A stretch of 39,031 nt of DNA from Alphaproteobacteria bacterium (GCA_030424645.1 JAUHWP010000016.1:1-39031); one strand, 5' to 3'. Positions 7,154-15,308 are shown, counted from the first letter of the stretch. Notes: generated by a model not told the origin, from the sequence alone. Program-made: numbers and translations.

Positions 7154-8815
7154 TCATCGCTTGTCGGGGGCTTTGCCCCGATACCTGGCCAGAAGTTCGT
7201 CATCGACCTCGGACCCATCATAAAGGCCCAGCAGAATGCCTTTGCGCAGCGCTTGGCCGCGCATTGCCCGGATTTGATCGTCCGACCGGGTGGTGCGTTG
7301 CGATATGCGTCGGGCCCAGGTGCCAAGGCGGGTATACATCTGCTCGATGATGTCGGCATGGTCGGGGTCGCCGCCAAGATCGTTCAACTCTTCCGGGTCG
7401 TGCTGAAGATCGAACAGCATGGGGCGAAAACCGCCATCGGCATGGATGAATTTCCAGCTTTTGTCGGCGATCATGAACAGGCGGCTTTGATCCGGTTCAA
7501 GCCCCAGCTTCTGCGCCATCGGCGTGGGACCGATATCGAATTCCGAGACCGCGAAGTCGCGCCAGCCATCTGGCGTTTCTCCTGTCAGGAAGGGGCGCAG
7601 GGATCGTCCTTCGATGATGTGTTGCGGCACCTCTGCCCCGGTCAGTTCGATGAATGTCGCCGCCAGGTCGATGCTTTCGACAAGGGCATCGCAGGTCGTT
7701 CCGCGTGTCGCGTCCGCCTCGGGCGAGGGATCGTAGACGATCAGCGGAATTTTTGCCGAGCAGTCATGGAACAGGTCCTTTTCCCCCAGCCAGTGATCGC
7801 CCAGATAATCGCCGTGATCCGAGGTGACGACGATCATCGTGTCATCCATGCGCCCGGATCTTTCCAGATAGTCGAACAGGCGCCCCATCTGATCGTCGCA
7901 TTGCTTGATCAGCCCCATATAGGCGGGGATCACCTTTTCCCTTACCTCGTCGCGCGAGAAACCGCGCGCGATCAGGTTTTCCATATAGGCGCCGAAGACC
8001 GGATGCGGGTCGTCACGCTCGCCGGGGTCGCGGACAGCTGGCAACACGTGCTCGGGGCCATACATGTCGTTATAGGGTGCGGGCACGATATAGGGCCAGT
8101 GCGGCTTGATATATGACAGGTGCACCAGCCAGGGCTTGTCGCTGTCCTTCCGGTTTTCCAGAAAGCGGATGCATTCGCCGGTAAGCCAGGGTGTTTCACT
8201 GTCTTCTTCGCGGATGTTGGCGGCTTGATCGGCATTCTGCATCAACCAGCCGGTAAGGACGTCGCCGTCATCGCTGACACCGGAATTGGCAAAGGTGTGC
8301 CAGGGGTTGTTGCCTTCATACCCCTTTGATTTCAGGTGTTCGTTATAGGGTGATCGGCGTTCGTCGTAAAATCCGTCGGGTCCTTCGGCCACCAGCCCGT
8401 CATCGCGGATCACCACGTCGAAGCCGCATTCGGCCACGCGGGCGCCGATGATGCTGTCAGGGATCAGCCCAAGACGGCGCATCCCCTCGGCATCGACGGT
8501 CATATGCGTCTTGCCCACCAGATAGGCATCCATGCCATTTGCGCGCAGGTGATCCCCCAGCGTCAGTTCCCCGACCTTGAGCGGATAGCCGTTGCGATGT
8601 GCGCCATGTGAATGGACGTAACGGCCCGTATAGAAAGACATGCGCGACGACCCGCATTGCGGTGACTGAACATAGGTGCGCGTGAAACGGACGCCTTTCC
8701 CGGCCAGCCGGTCGATATTGGGTGTGTGCAGGTGGGGGTGCCCGGCGCAGCTCAGGTAATCGAACCTGAGCTGGTCGAACATGATGAACAGGATGTTCTT
8801 GGCGGATCGGGTCAT
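7154..8815 (-). CDS. Sulfatase (alkaline phosphatase superfamily)
   Basis: This 553-residue hydrolase probably cleaves a sulfate ester, or possibly a phosphonate or phosphate ester. The N-terminal ILFIMFDQLRFDYL supplies metal-binding aspartate. The active-site segment is CGSSRMSFYTGRY with Cys54, the candidate for conversion to formylglycine. VVTSDHGDYLGDHWLGEKD carries the second metal-binding set (near residues 320-340). The third position of the active-site motif is Ser, where the common C-x-P/A-x-R has Pro or Ala. I chose ATG 8815 because it begins the fold directly; 84 upstream residues in the open frame are shadow sequence of the TRAP gene. No signal peptide is visible, so it is probably cytoplasmic and acts after uptake. 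It is the last gene of the dctP-dctQ-dctM operon, so its substrate is probably what the TRAP system imports. Confidence 0.85.
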   Translation of the reverse strand: MTRSAKNILFIMFDQLRFDYLSCAGHPHLHTPNIDRLAGKGVRFTRTYVQSPQCGSSRMSFYTGRYVHSHGAHRNGYPLKVGELTLGDHLRANGMDAYLVGKTHMTVDAEGMRRLGLIPDSIIGARVAECGFDVVIRDDGLVAEGPDGFYDERRSPYNEHLKSKGYEGNNPWHTFANSGVSDDGDVLTGWLMQNADQAANIREEDSETPWLTGECIRFLENRKDSDKPWLVHLSYIKPHWPYIVPAPYNDMYGPEHVLPAVRDPGERDDPHPVFGAYMENLIARGFSRDEVREKVIPAYMGLIKQCDDQMGRLFDYLERSGRMDDTMIVVTSDHGDYLGDHWLGEKDLFHDCSAKIPLIVYDPSPEADATRGTTCDALVESIDLAATFIELTGAEVPQHIIEGRSLRPFLTGETPDGWRDFAVSEFDIGPTPMAQKLGLEPDQSRLFMIADKSWKFIHADGGFRPMLFDLQHDPEELNDLGGDPDHADIIEQMYTRLGTWARRISQRTTRSDDQIRAMRGQALRKGILLGLYDGSEVDDELLARYRGKAPDKR

Positions 8816-8847
8816 GGCAATGGACAGCCTTTCAGGTTCGGTTCGTG

Positions 8848-10206
8848 TCAGCCGCGCATGATCGCCGGAAGCCAGGTGGCGATGCCCGGAAACACCAGGA
8901 TCAGCACCAGAAGCACGATCATGGCGATCACGAAGGGGAAGACCCCGCGGAAGATCGTCGAGATGGCCACGTCGGGCGTGGCCGATTTGACAACGAACAC
9001 GTTGATGCCGACCGGCGGCGTTATCAAGCCCAGTTCGACAGAGATCACCGCGACGATGCCGAACCACACCATATCGACACCCAGCGGTTCAAGAATGGCA
9101 GCAAAGATCGGCACCGTCAGGATCAGCATCGCAAGCGAGTCGAAGACACATCCCATGACCAGGTAGATCAGGCAGATCATCACGACAAACCAGATGGCCG
9201 ACACGTCCATTCCGCCCAGGAAATCGGTGATGGCGCGGGTAAATCCCGCAAGGTTGACGAAGTTCGAAAAGATAAGCGCACCGATGGCGACCACGAAAAT
9301 CATGCCGGTCGTGATGCCGGTTTCGATCACGCTGGCCCACAGGGTCCGAAACGACAGCTTGCCGCGGGCCAGGGCAAAGGCACCTGCCGCAAAAACGCCG
9401 ATCCCGGCTGCTTCGGTGGGTCTGAAGATGCCGAAATAGATCCCACCGATGATGATCGCGAAGATCAGCGCGATACCCCAGACCTTGACGAATGCTCGGA
9501 ACCGTTGGGCCATGGGCATGACGCCACCCCGTGGTCTGGCCTCCTGGTCGATGGTTGTCACCATGGCAACGGTCACGAAGAACAGTGCGGTCAGCAACAG
9601 GCCGGGCAGGATGCCGGCAATGAAAAGCTGGGCAATATCCGTTTCCGAAAGCAGCCCATAGATGACCATGGGAACCGAGGGCGGGATCAGGATGCCCAAC
9701 GTGCCTCCGGCAGCGATCGAGCCGGTGGACAGCCGGTCATGATAGCCGTAGCGCCGCATTGACGGCATCGCCACCCGCGAGATCGTGGCGGCCGTGGCGA
9801 TCGACGATCCGCAGACGGCGGCAAAGCCTGCGCAGGCGGCGATTGTGCCCATCGCCAACCCGCCGCGCCGGTGCCCGAGAAAGGCATTGGCCGCATCATA
9901 GAGGTCTTGGCTTAGCTCGCTGCGATGGATCAGGGCACCCATCAGCACGAATAGCGGGATGACGGTCAGGCTGTAGGAACTGGCCACGTCGAACATCTGT
10001 TGTCCCGACATGGACAGCGCGGCGTTGATGGCGCGCGTGTTGACTTCAAGCCCCGCATCGCCGACCGAAATGAGCGTTTGACCGACCAGATCGGCCCGCG
10101 CCCAGGCGAAACCGGCAACCCCTGTCAGGATCAGGGCAAATCCCAGGGGAACCCCGAGGAACGAAAGTGCAAGGAGCACGACAAATCCGATGAGCGACAG
10201 GGTCAT
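8848..10206 (-). CDS. dctM: TRAP transporter large permease (DctM family)
   Basis: This 452-residue, very hydrophobic protein has about twelve predicted helices and the DctM pattern. An N-terminal SLIGFVVLLALSFLGVPLGFALIL is followed by a conserved MPSMRRYGYHDRLSTGSIAAGGTLGILIPPS segment near residues 125-155 and a C-terminal GLITPPVGINVFV near 395-407. DctM is the ion-coupled channel of tripartite ATP-independent periplasmic transporters. The start at 10206 overlaps the dctQ stop codon in an ATGA, indicating translational coupling. The protein looks intact and full-length, although its dctP partner carries two stop codons. The substrate cannot be read from the sequence; the neighbouring sulfatase hints at a sulfated organic acid or alcohol. 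Confidence 0.93.
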   Translation of the reverse strand: MTLSLIGFVVLLALSFLGVPLGFALILTGVAGFAWARADLVGQTLISVGDAGLEVNTRAINAALSMSGQQMFDVASSYSLTVIPLFVLMGALIHRSELSQDLYDAANAFLGHRRGGLAMGTIAACAGFAAVCGSSIATAATISRVAMPSMRRYGYHDRLSTGSIAAGGTLGILIPPSVPMVIYGLLSETDIAQLFIAGILPGLLLTALFFVTVAMVTTIDQEARPRGGVMPMAQRFRAFVKVWGIALIFAIIIGGIYFGIFRPTEAAGIGVFAAGAFALARGKLSFRTLWASVIETGITTGMIFVVAIGALIFSNFVNLAGFTRAITDFLGGMDVSAIWFVVMICLIYLVMGCVFDSLAMLILTVPIFAAILEPLGVDMVWFGIVAVISVELGLITPPVGINVFVVKSATPDVAISTIFRGVFPFVIAMIVLLVLILVFPGIATWLPAIMRG

Positions 10207-10715
10207 TCGATTTCTTCCAGTTGAATTTTCCTGGCCTGCCCGGTGCCCTTGCCCAGCACGACCAGAACCAACAGGATCAGGCAGATCAGCAACGACAGCC
10301 AACCCAGCGCGGACATGGCATAGGCAATGGGTGCAAGCGGAAGTCCGAGCGAGCCGGACACCGCCTCGGAGCTGTGCAACACCGAAGCCTGTGCGGTCAT
10401 GCGCCAGGCGATCAGCCCCAGGGCCAACGCCGAAAACAGCAGGACCATTGCCCGATGTGCGTTGCGAAACCTTTGAGGAATCCGGGTTGTGAACAGGTCG
10501 ATTGTCAGGTGGCCTTCGGCCCGGGTGGCAAGCGGTAGCGCGGCAAAGACGGCCAGCGCCATGAGATATTGCACGATTTCATAGCCGCCGGGTAACGGGG
10601 CGCCGAACAGATAGCGCCCCGCCACGTCAATCGCGGTGATCGACGCCATCGCCAGAAGGAAGGTTGCCATGAAGGCTTCAAGAACCTTCTCGGCTATGGC
10701 CCATAGACGATCCAT
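10203..10715 (-). CDS. dctQ: TRAP transporter small permease (DctQ family)
   Basis: This 170-residue protein has four predicted membrane helices. It has the DctQ pattern of FLLAMASITAIDVAGRYLFGAPLPGGYEI near residues 18-48, where RY.F..P..G..E is typical, followed by ALPLATRAEGHLTIDLF. The small permease joins DctM to form the membrane part of the transporter. It starts three bases after the end of the dctP pseudogene and overlaps dctM by four bases. No damage is visible. Confidence 0.92.
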   Translation of the reverse strand: MDRLWAIAEKVLEAFMATFLLAMASITAIDVAGRYLFGAPLPGGYEIVQYLMALAVFAALPLATRAEGHLTIDLFTTRIPQRFRNAHRAMVLLFSALALGLIAWRMTAQASVLHSSEAVSGSLGLPLAPIAYAMSALGWLSLLICLILLVLVVLGKGTGQARKIQLEEIE

Positions 10716-10718
10716 GGA

Positions 10719-11738
10719 TCACTCTCCGGCCAGAAGGCGCAACTGCTCTTCATAGAAGGCCAGCGCAGCGGCGCCATCTATGCCTGCGGCATCGGCATTT
10801 TCGACCCACTGGGCGCGAAGCGGCTCCCATGCAGCGCCTGCGTCGGCGTCGAATGCGTCAGACGCGTCAAGGACCTGACCGCCAGCGTCGATAAAGCGTT
10901 GGCGGGCCTCGCCATAAGCCTCGTCAATGCCGGCTGCAAGATGGGCCATGGTCTCGCCCGAGGCTTGCATGATCGCGTTCTGGTCTTCAGGCGAAATCGT
11001 TCCCCATGCGTCCTCGCGGATGAAGAAGGCGAAGGTCGGCGCGAAAAGCCCGCCGGGGATCTAGGTCGCCGATGTCATGAACTGCGTGACCTTGAACGCT
11101 TCAAGCGCCGGATAGTTGACGCGGCAGAAGGCGTCAACGACACCGCCCGAGATGACTTCATACATTCGAACCGCCGGTCCGGGTGTGACCACGGCGCCAA
11201 GTGCGGTAAGGGCCTGAGATAAAACGCCCGGCAATCCCTAGGTCTTGAGGTTGGACGTGTCGTCCACGCTTTCGATCGGCGTGTCGCCCATCGTATAAAG
11301 GTGGCCCGGCGTAACGGCGACAAGGCCCAGAAGCTTCACATCATTCAGCTTGTCGGTGCCTGCGAAATGCTCCTGATACGTGCGCCAGAGCGCGACCGAG
11401 CTGTCTTCGGCATTCGTGTTGATGCCCGGCAGCAGCGACAGTTGCAGCAGCGGGTTCGAGTTTTCCAGGAATCCAACCATGATGAAACCGGCGTCGGCGA
11501 TCCCTTGCTGAACCGTGTTCAGCAACTCGGGCGGTGGGGCCAGCGATGCGGATGGCTGTTCAATCGTTACCCGGCCGTCGGTGACGGCTTCGATGCTTTC
11601 CAGCCACGGCTGCACAACGGTCCGGTTGGTCACGTCTGGCGGTGGCAGAAAGTTGTTGAACAGAACGGTGGTGTCCGCCGAGGCAGCCAGCGGCGTGCTC
11701 ATGAAAGAGGTAAGGATCAGGGCGCGCAGAGATTTCAT
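10719..11738 (-). pseudogene. dctP: TRAP solute-binding protein gene (dctP) interrupted by two in-frame TAG codons
   Basis: The frame from ATG 11738 to the TGA at 10719-10721 spans 340 codons, the usual length for a DctP. It is free of frameshifts but has TAG at codon 167 (11238-11240) and at codon 226 (11061-11063). The start follows GGGAGGAAA. The first 23 residues form a signal peptide ending in AASA before DTTVLFNNFLPP. The solute-binding fold continues across both stops: GALGAVVTPG-like sequence, MYEVISGGVVDAFCRVNYPA, then IPGGLFAPTFAFFIREDAWGTISPEDQ. A cell using TAG as a normal stop would make only a 166-residue, non-binding fragment. TAG ends other genes here (6187-6189, 12970-12972), so it is not reassigned. 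The DctQ and DctM partners are intact. Sequencing error, recent inactivation or suppression could explain it. Confidence 0.85.
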
Positions 11739-11810
11739 CATTTTCCTCCCGACGATTGTGGCGAGACGCAGTTGATGAGATTTGCGCTCAACAGTGAATA
11801 CGTTAATAGT

Positions 11811-11820
11811 TAACATGTTA
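11811..11820. promoter_or_regulatory. Palindromic operator candidate between dctP and the GMC gene
   Basis: TAACATGTTA is a perfect 10-bp palindrome in the divergent region between the TRAP operon and the GMC oxidoreductase fragment. On the minus strand it lies just downstream of a TTGACT (11829-11824) that could be the -35 box of the dctP promoter. The same 10 bases occur in the hpaR-hpaF control region at 14887-14896, so both sites may bind the same MarR-type repressor. Confidence 0.55.
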
Positions 11821-11862
11821 TGCAGTCAAGTTTGGATATTCAGCTCGGAAGGGGAACAGACA

Positions 11863-12972
11863 TTGGCGGATTACGATATCATCGTCGCGGGTGGGGGATC
11901 GGCGGGCTGTGTTCTTGCGGCCGAACTGAGCGCGGATCCGAAGCTGAAGGTGCTGTTGATCGAAGCAGGCCGGCGTGACACCAACCCCTGGATCCACATC
12001 CCTGCAACCTTCTTCAAGGTCATGCGGGGCGGCCGGGACGCAATCGTATATGAAGGCGAGCCGGAAACAGGTTTGGGTGGTCGTCCATTCCTTGTGCCGC
12101 AGGGCTATGTCCTTGGTGGCGGATCCTCGGTCAATGCGATGCTGTATATACGCGGTCAGTCTGAGGATTATGAAGCGTGCGAAGCAGCGGGTGCAGCCGG
12201 TTGGGGCTGGCGCGATGTTCTTCCTGTGTTCAAGCGGCTGGAGGCGAATCGCAATTTCGGAGAGCCGTTTCACGGGCGCGACGGCCCGCTTGCGGTGTCC
12301 GACCCGCGCCACCGTCATCCACTGAGCAAGGCCTTCCTGGCAGCGTGTAACGAGGCGCAACTGCGCTTGAACCCCGACTTCAACGGCGAACGGCAGGACG
12401 GTGTCGGGTTCTATCAGACCACCACGAACAAGGGGCGGCGATGGTCGTCGGCGCGGGCGTTTCTGCGCCCGGCCTTGAAGCGCGGAAACCTTACCGTGAT
12501 GACCCAGGCGCTGGTTGACCGTGTCCTGATCGAAAACGGTCGCGCAACCGGTGTTCGTCTGGTTGATGGCCGCGAGATCACGACACGGCGCGAGGTTGTC
12601 CTGACCGCCGGGGCGCTGGCCTCTCCGCTGATCCTGATGCGCTCGGGCCCGGGGGCAGGGGACAAGCTTGATGCGTTGGGCATTCCCGTCCTGCGGCCGT
12701 CGGTTTCGCGTATCATGCGGGATCTTGAAAAGCGGGGCCTGGTGACACCTGCCAAAAGCACCGACCGGCGCCACAAGCCTTGGCGGATCACGCCTGCGGG
12801 TCGGGAAATCTTCGATGCCGTCGCCATCAAGGCCGAGGCGGTCTATCGCGAGATCGAGGCGGCTTATGGCAGTGAAGAGCTGCGCGATCTGGTCCAGAGG
12901 TTGAACCGGCTGGTCGATCTCTGTGAAGCACTGCCCGAAGATGTCGTTTCAGATCTTCTGGCCGAACAATAG
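11863..12972 (+). pseudogene. Chimeric ORF: GMC oxidoreductase N-terminal half joined in frame to a MarR C-terminal half
   Basis: The first 276 or so residues are a GMC-family flavoprotein. They include the FAD-binding DIIVAGGGSAGCVLAAEL, GMC signature 1 (GYVLGGGSSVNAMLYIRG, near residues 80-97) and signature 2 (GALASPLILMRSGPG). Just after GIPVLRP, near base 12695, the sequence changes to a MarR DNA-binding segment: SVSRIMRDLEKRGLVT, the wing DRRHKPWRITPAG, and the dimerisation helix. The GMC substrate domain with its catalytic histidine and the N-terminal half of the MarR protein are absent. The simplest reading is a deletion between a GMC gene and a downstream MarR gene that kept the frame. 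The TTG at 11863 was chosen as start because GGAAGGGG precedes it and the FAD motif begins there. The 369-residue product should be neither a working oxidoreductase nor a normal regulator. Confidence 0.85.
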
Positions 12973-13068
12973 GCCGACCGGTCTGGAAACTTTGTCCAAG
13001 GTTCGGTGCGTCACCGGCCGTTCACCGCAACCAGCTTGCGGAGGCGAGCGTATGATCTGGAGAACACA

Positions 13069-14292
13069 ATGCCCCGCCATGGCATGATGATTGATGGGCG
13101 TCGCGTCGATGTGGCTGCGACGTTCGATGTGACCGACCCGGCAACAGGCGACACCGTGGGATCGGTGGCCAATGCAACGCTGGGCGATCTGGATCGTGCC
13201 GTCGCCTGGGCCAGATACACCGCCGGTCTGGCGCTTCCGATGAAGGTCTTGCAGGACAATAACGAAGGCAGGATTGAAATGCACCGCAAGCCGTTGGGCG
13301 TTGTTGGGTCGATCACGCCTTGGAATTTTCCGGTGATGATCGCGGTCTGGCATATTCTGCCTGCCCTGCGCACCGGTAACACGGTGGTCATCAAGCCGTC
13401 GCCTTATACGCCCATCGCGACCGTGCGTCTGGTCGAGATCATGAACGAGGTGCTGCCCGCCGGGGTTGTCAACATCGTCACATCGGACGATCGAGAGGAC
13501 AATATCGGCGCGGCGATGTCATCGCATCCGGGGATCCGCAAGATGGTGTTCACGGGATCGACCGCGACCGGAAAGCGCGTGATGGCCGGGGCTGCGGAAA
13601 CCATGAAGCGCCTGACGCTTGAACTGGGTGGAAACGATGCGGGCATCGTGCTGCCGGATGTGGACCCAGACGAAATCGCCGAAGGATTGTTCTGGGGTGG
13701 TTTCAACAATAGCGGCCAGACCTGCGCGGCCATGAAGCGGCTTTATGTGCACGAAGATGTCTATGACGAGGTTTGCGAAGCCTTGGCAGCCTATGCGGCC
13801 ACCGTGCCGGTGGGCAACGGCGAAGACGAGGGGTCGGCGCTTGGCCCGATCAACAACCAGATGCAGTTCGATAAGGTCAAGCGTCTGGTCGATGACGCAA
13901 AAAGCACAGGGCGCGTCCTTTTGGGGGGTGCGCCGGGTGCGGGGCTTTTCTTTCCGCCAACCCCGATCGCGGACCTTTCCCCGGATGCCCTTTTGGTTCG
14001 TGAAGAGCAGTTCGGACCCGTCCTGCCGATCATCAGGTATTCTGATATCGATGAGGCCATCGCGCAGGCGAACAATTCGGAGAACGGGCTGGGTGGCTCG
14101 GTCTGGTCACGGGATGTCGAAAAGGCCAAGGCAGTCGGTGCGCGCCTGCAATGCGGGTCTGTCTGGATCAACAAACATGGCGCGATTCAGCCCAATATCC
14201 CCTTTGGTGGGGTCAAGTCTTCGGGCTTCGGGGTCGAGTTCGGCGAGGAAGGCCTGGCGGAATATACCGACATCCAGATCCTGTATTGCTGA
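13069..14292 (+). CDS. Aldehyde dehydrogenase with a large internal in-frame deletion
   Basis: This 407-residue NAD(P)-dependent aldehyde dehydrogenase retains TPWNFP (Asn86), ELGG (Glu185) and the catalytic GQTC (Cys219). The spacing from the N-terminal VTDPATG to WNFP is 64 residues. In the complete aldehyde dehydrogenase at 18703-20151 the same interval is about 126 residues. The missing block, near residue 46 where DLDRAVAWARYTAG reads as two joined pieces, normally holds helices of the cofactor domain, including the segment around EQGKPL. The protein is therefore probably inactive or unstable. ATG 13069 follows GGAG; an in-frame ATG at 13006 adds 21 non-family residues. It follows the GMC-MarR chimera by 96 bases. 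By context the intact form may have oxidised an aldehyde made by the GMC enzyme, possibly an arylacetaldehyde feeding the hpa pathway. Confidence 0.8.
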   Translation: MPRHGMMIDGRRVDVAATFDVTDPATGDTVGSVANATLGDLDRAVAWARYTAGLALPMKVLQDNNEGRIEMHRKPLGVVGSITPWNFPVMIAVWHILPALRTGNTVVIKPSPYTPIATVRLVEIMNEVLPAGVVNIVTSDDREDNIGAAMSSHPGIRKMVFTGSTATGKRVMAGAAETMKRLTLELGGNDAGIVLPDVDPDEIAEGLFWGGFNNSGQTCAAMKRLYVHEDVYDEVCEALAAYAATVPVGNGEDEGSALGPINNQMQFDKVKRLVDDAKSTGRVLLGGAPGAGLFFPPTPIADLSPDALLVREEQFGPVLPIIRYSDIDEAIAQANNSENGLGGSVWSRDVEKAKAVGARLQCGSVWINKHGAIQPNIPFGGVKSSGFGVEFGEEGLAEYTDIQILYC

Positions 14293-14350
14293 GGCGCAAC
14301 GATAACCCGAAACGCGTTCAGGCTGTGCGGGAGCCGGATCGGCGCATCGG

Positions 14351-14815
14351 TCAGTCGTTCGACTTGAGGACCTCGATCAGCGTGTCGATTTCGTTCAGCA
14401 GGGATTCGATCCGTTCGATCCCGACCTTGGCCTCGATCTCCTTGTAGATCGCGGCGCTTTCCGGGGCCAGTTCCTTGATAAAGGCCTGGCCCCCGGCGGA
14501 AAGCCGGATCATGGCCCGTCGCCCGTCGCTTGGGTTTTTCCGCACTTCGATCAGCGACTTGGCTTCCAGCGCCTTGATGATCCTGGACAGTGACGGGGCC
14601 AGCACACATGCCCCCGCAGCCAGATCGGTCGCATCCATCCCATCGCTTTCGCGCAGAACCCGCAGAACCCGCCATTGTTGTTCGGTCACGCCATGCGACA
14701 GCAGCATGGGGCGGAACCGTTCCATCAGGTGTTCGCGCGCGCGCAACAGCGCAATGGGAAGCGTGCGATGGGTATCAGAAAGCTCCGCGGTGCTCTTTTT
14801 CCTGGAATCCAGCAT
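14351..14815 (-). CDS. hpaR: MarR-family regulator of homoprotocatechuate degradation (HpaR-like)
   Basis: This 154-residue protein has the winged-helix MarR fold: ERFRPMLLSHGVTEQQWRVLRVLRE (helices 1-2), the recognition region LAPSLSRIIKALEAKSLI near residues 92-110, and the wing DGRRAMIRLSAGG. The opening stretch (LPIALLRAREHLMERFRPML) is typical of HpaR, which represses hpa genes until the aromatic acid binds. It is divergent from hpaF, with a 12-bp palindrome between them, fitting autoregulation and operon repression. The ATG at 14815 has a weak ribosome binding site. It is convergent with the aldehyde dehydrogenase gene, ending 59 bases from it. The MarR half of the chimera upstream is a paralogous regulator of similar type. 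Confidence 0.85.
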   Translation of the reverse strand: MLDSRKKSTAELSDTHRTLPIALLRAREHLMERFRPMLLSHGVTEQQWRVLRVLRESDGMDATDLAAGACVLAPSLSRIIKALEAKSLIEVRKNPSDGRRAMIRLSAGGQAFIKELAPESAAIYKEIEAKVGIERIESLLNEIDTLIEVLKSND

Positions 14816-14866
14816 AGGGGATCGGCCTCATTGGTTCGAAAAGCATTTTGCTTCACAGGTTAAGGA

Positions 14867-14897
14867 TTGACAAGATGAACTTAATTTAACATGTTAA
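14867..14897 (+). promoter_or_regulatory. hpa operon promoter with 12-bp palindromic operator
   Basis: A consensus -35 TTGACA is at 14867-14872. A poor -10 (CATGTT, 14890-14895) lies 17 bases further on, inside the perfect palindrome TTAACATGTTAA (14886-14897). An operator over the -10 box is a classic repressor arrangement for a MarR protein. A second short inverted repeat, AAGCA-TTT-TGCTT, lies at 14841-14853 nearer hpaR. The transcript leader to the TTG start at 14916 would be very short, so the exact promoter is less certain than the operator. Confidence 0.55.
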
Positions 14898-14915
14898 GCA
14901 AAAGGGAGGCGAATC

Positions 14916-15305
14916 TTGCCGCATCTGAGGATCGAATACTCACCGGGCCTTGCCGGGCGCGTGAACATGAAGGGGCTGTGTCGTGCCGCGCACCGCGCGA
15001 TGGTCGAGACCGGCATCTTCCCGCTGGCGGGCATTCGGGTGCGGGCCTTCTGTGCCGATCATTGCATTGTCGCGGACGATCACGCCGAAAACGACTTTGC
15101 CGCCTGCATCCTGACGGTCGGTGCAGGCCGCGCGACCGAGGCGCTTCAGCAAGTCGGCCAGCACATCTTCGCCGCGCTTCAGGACTTTCTGGCCGACCTG
15201 TTGGCCACACCGCATTTCGCCCTATCGCTGGATATCCGGGAGTCCGACCCGGCGCTCAGCTGGAAAGACACGCCGATCCATGCTCGGCTCACAAAAAAGG
15301 ACTGA
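14916..15305 (+). CDS. hpaF: 5-carboxymethyl-2-hydroxymuconate delta-isomerase
   Basis: This 129-residue member of the tautomerase superfamily isomerises 5-carboxymethyl-2-hydroxymuconate, the acid made by HpaE, in homoprotocatechuate meta-cleavage. After initiator removal the first residue is the catalytic Pro (PHLRIEYS). Family segments include VETGIFPLAGIRVRAF near residues 30-45 and a C-terminal FALSLDIRESDPALSWK. The start is TTG 14916 with AAAGGGAGG 6-7 bases before it. Starting anywhere else would lose the N-terminal proline, which decides the start. It is the first gene of the hpa operon, and hpaE begins four bases after its stop codon. Confidence 0.9.
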   Translation: MPHLRIEYSPGLAGRVNMKGLCRAAHRAMVETGIFPLAGIRVRAFCADHCIVADDHAENDFAACILTVGAGRATEALQQVGQHIFAALQDFLADLLATPHFALSLDIRESDPALSWKDTPIHARLTKKD

Positions 15306-15308
15306 GAC

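Noticed and set aside
11061-11240. Pyrrolysine or other programmed decoding of the two TAG codons in dctP
   Set aside because: TAG ends other intact genes in the window, no pyl genes are visible, and solute-binding proteins are not known to need such residues. Mutation or error is simpler.
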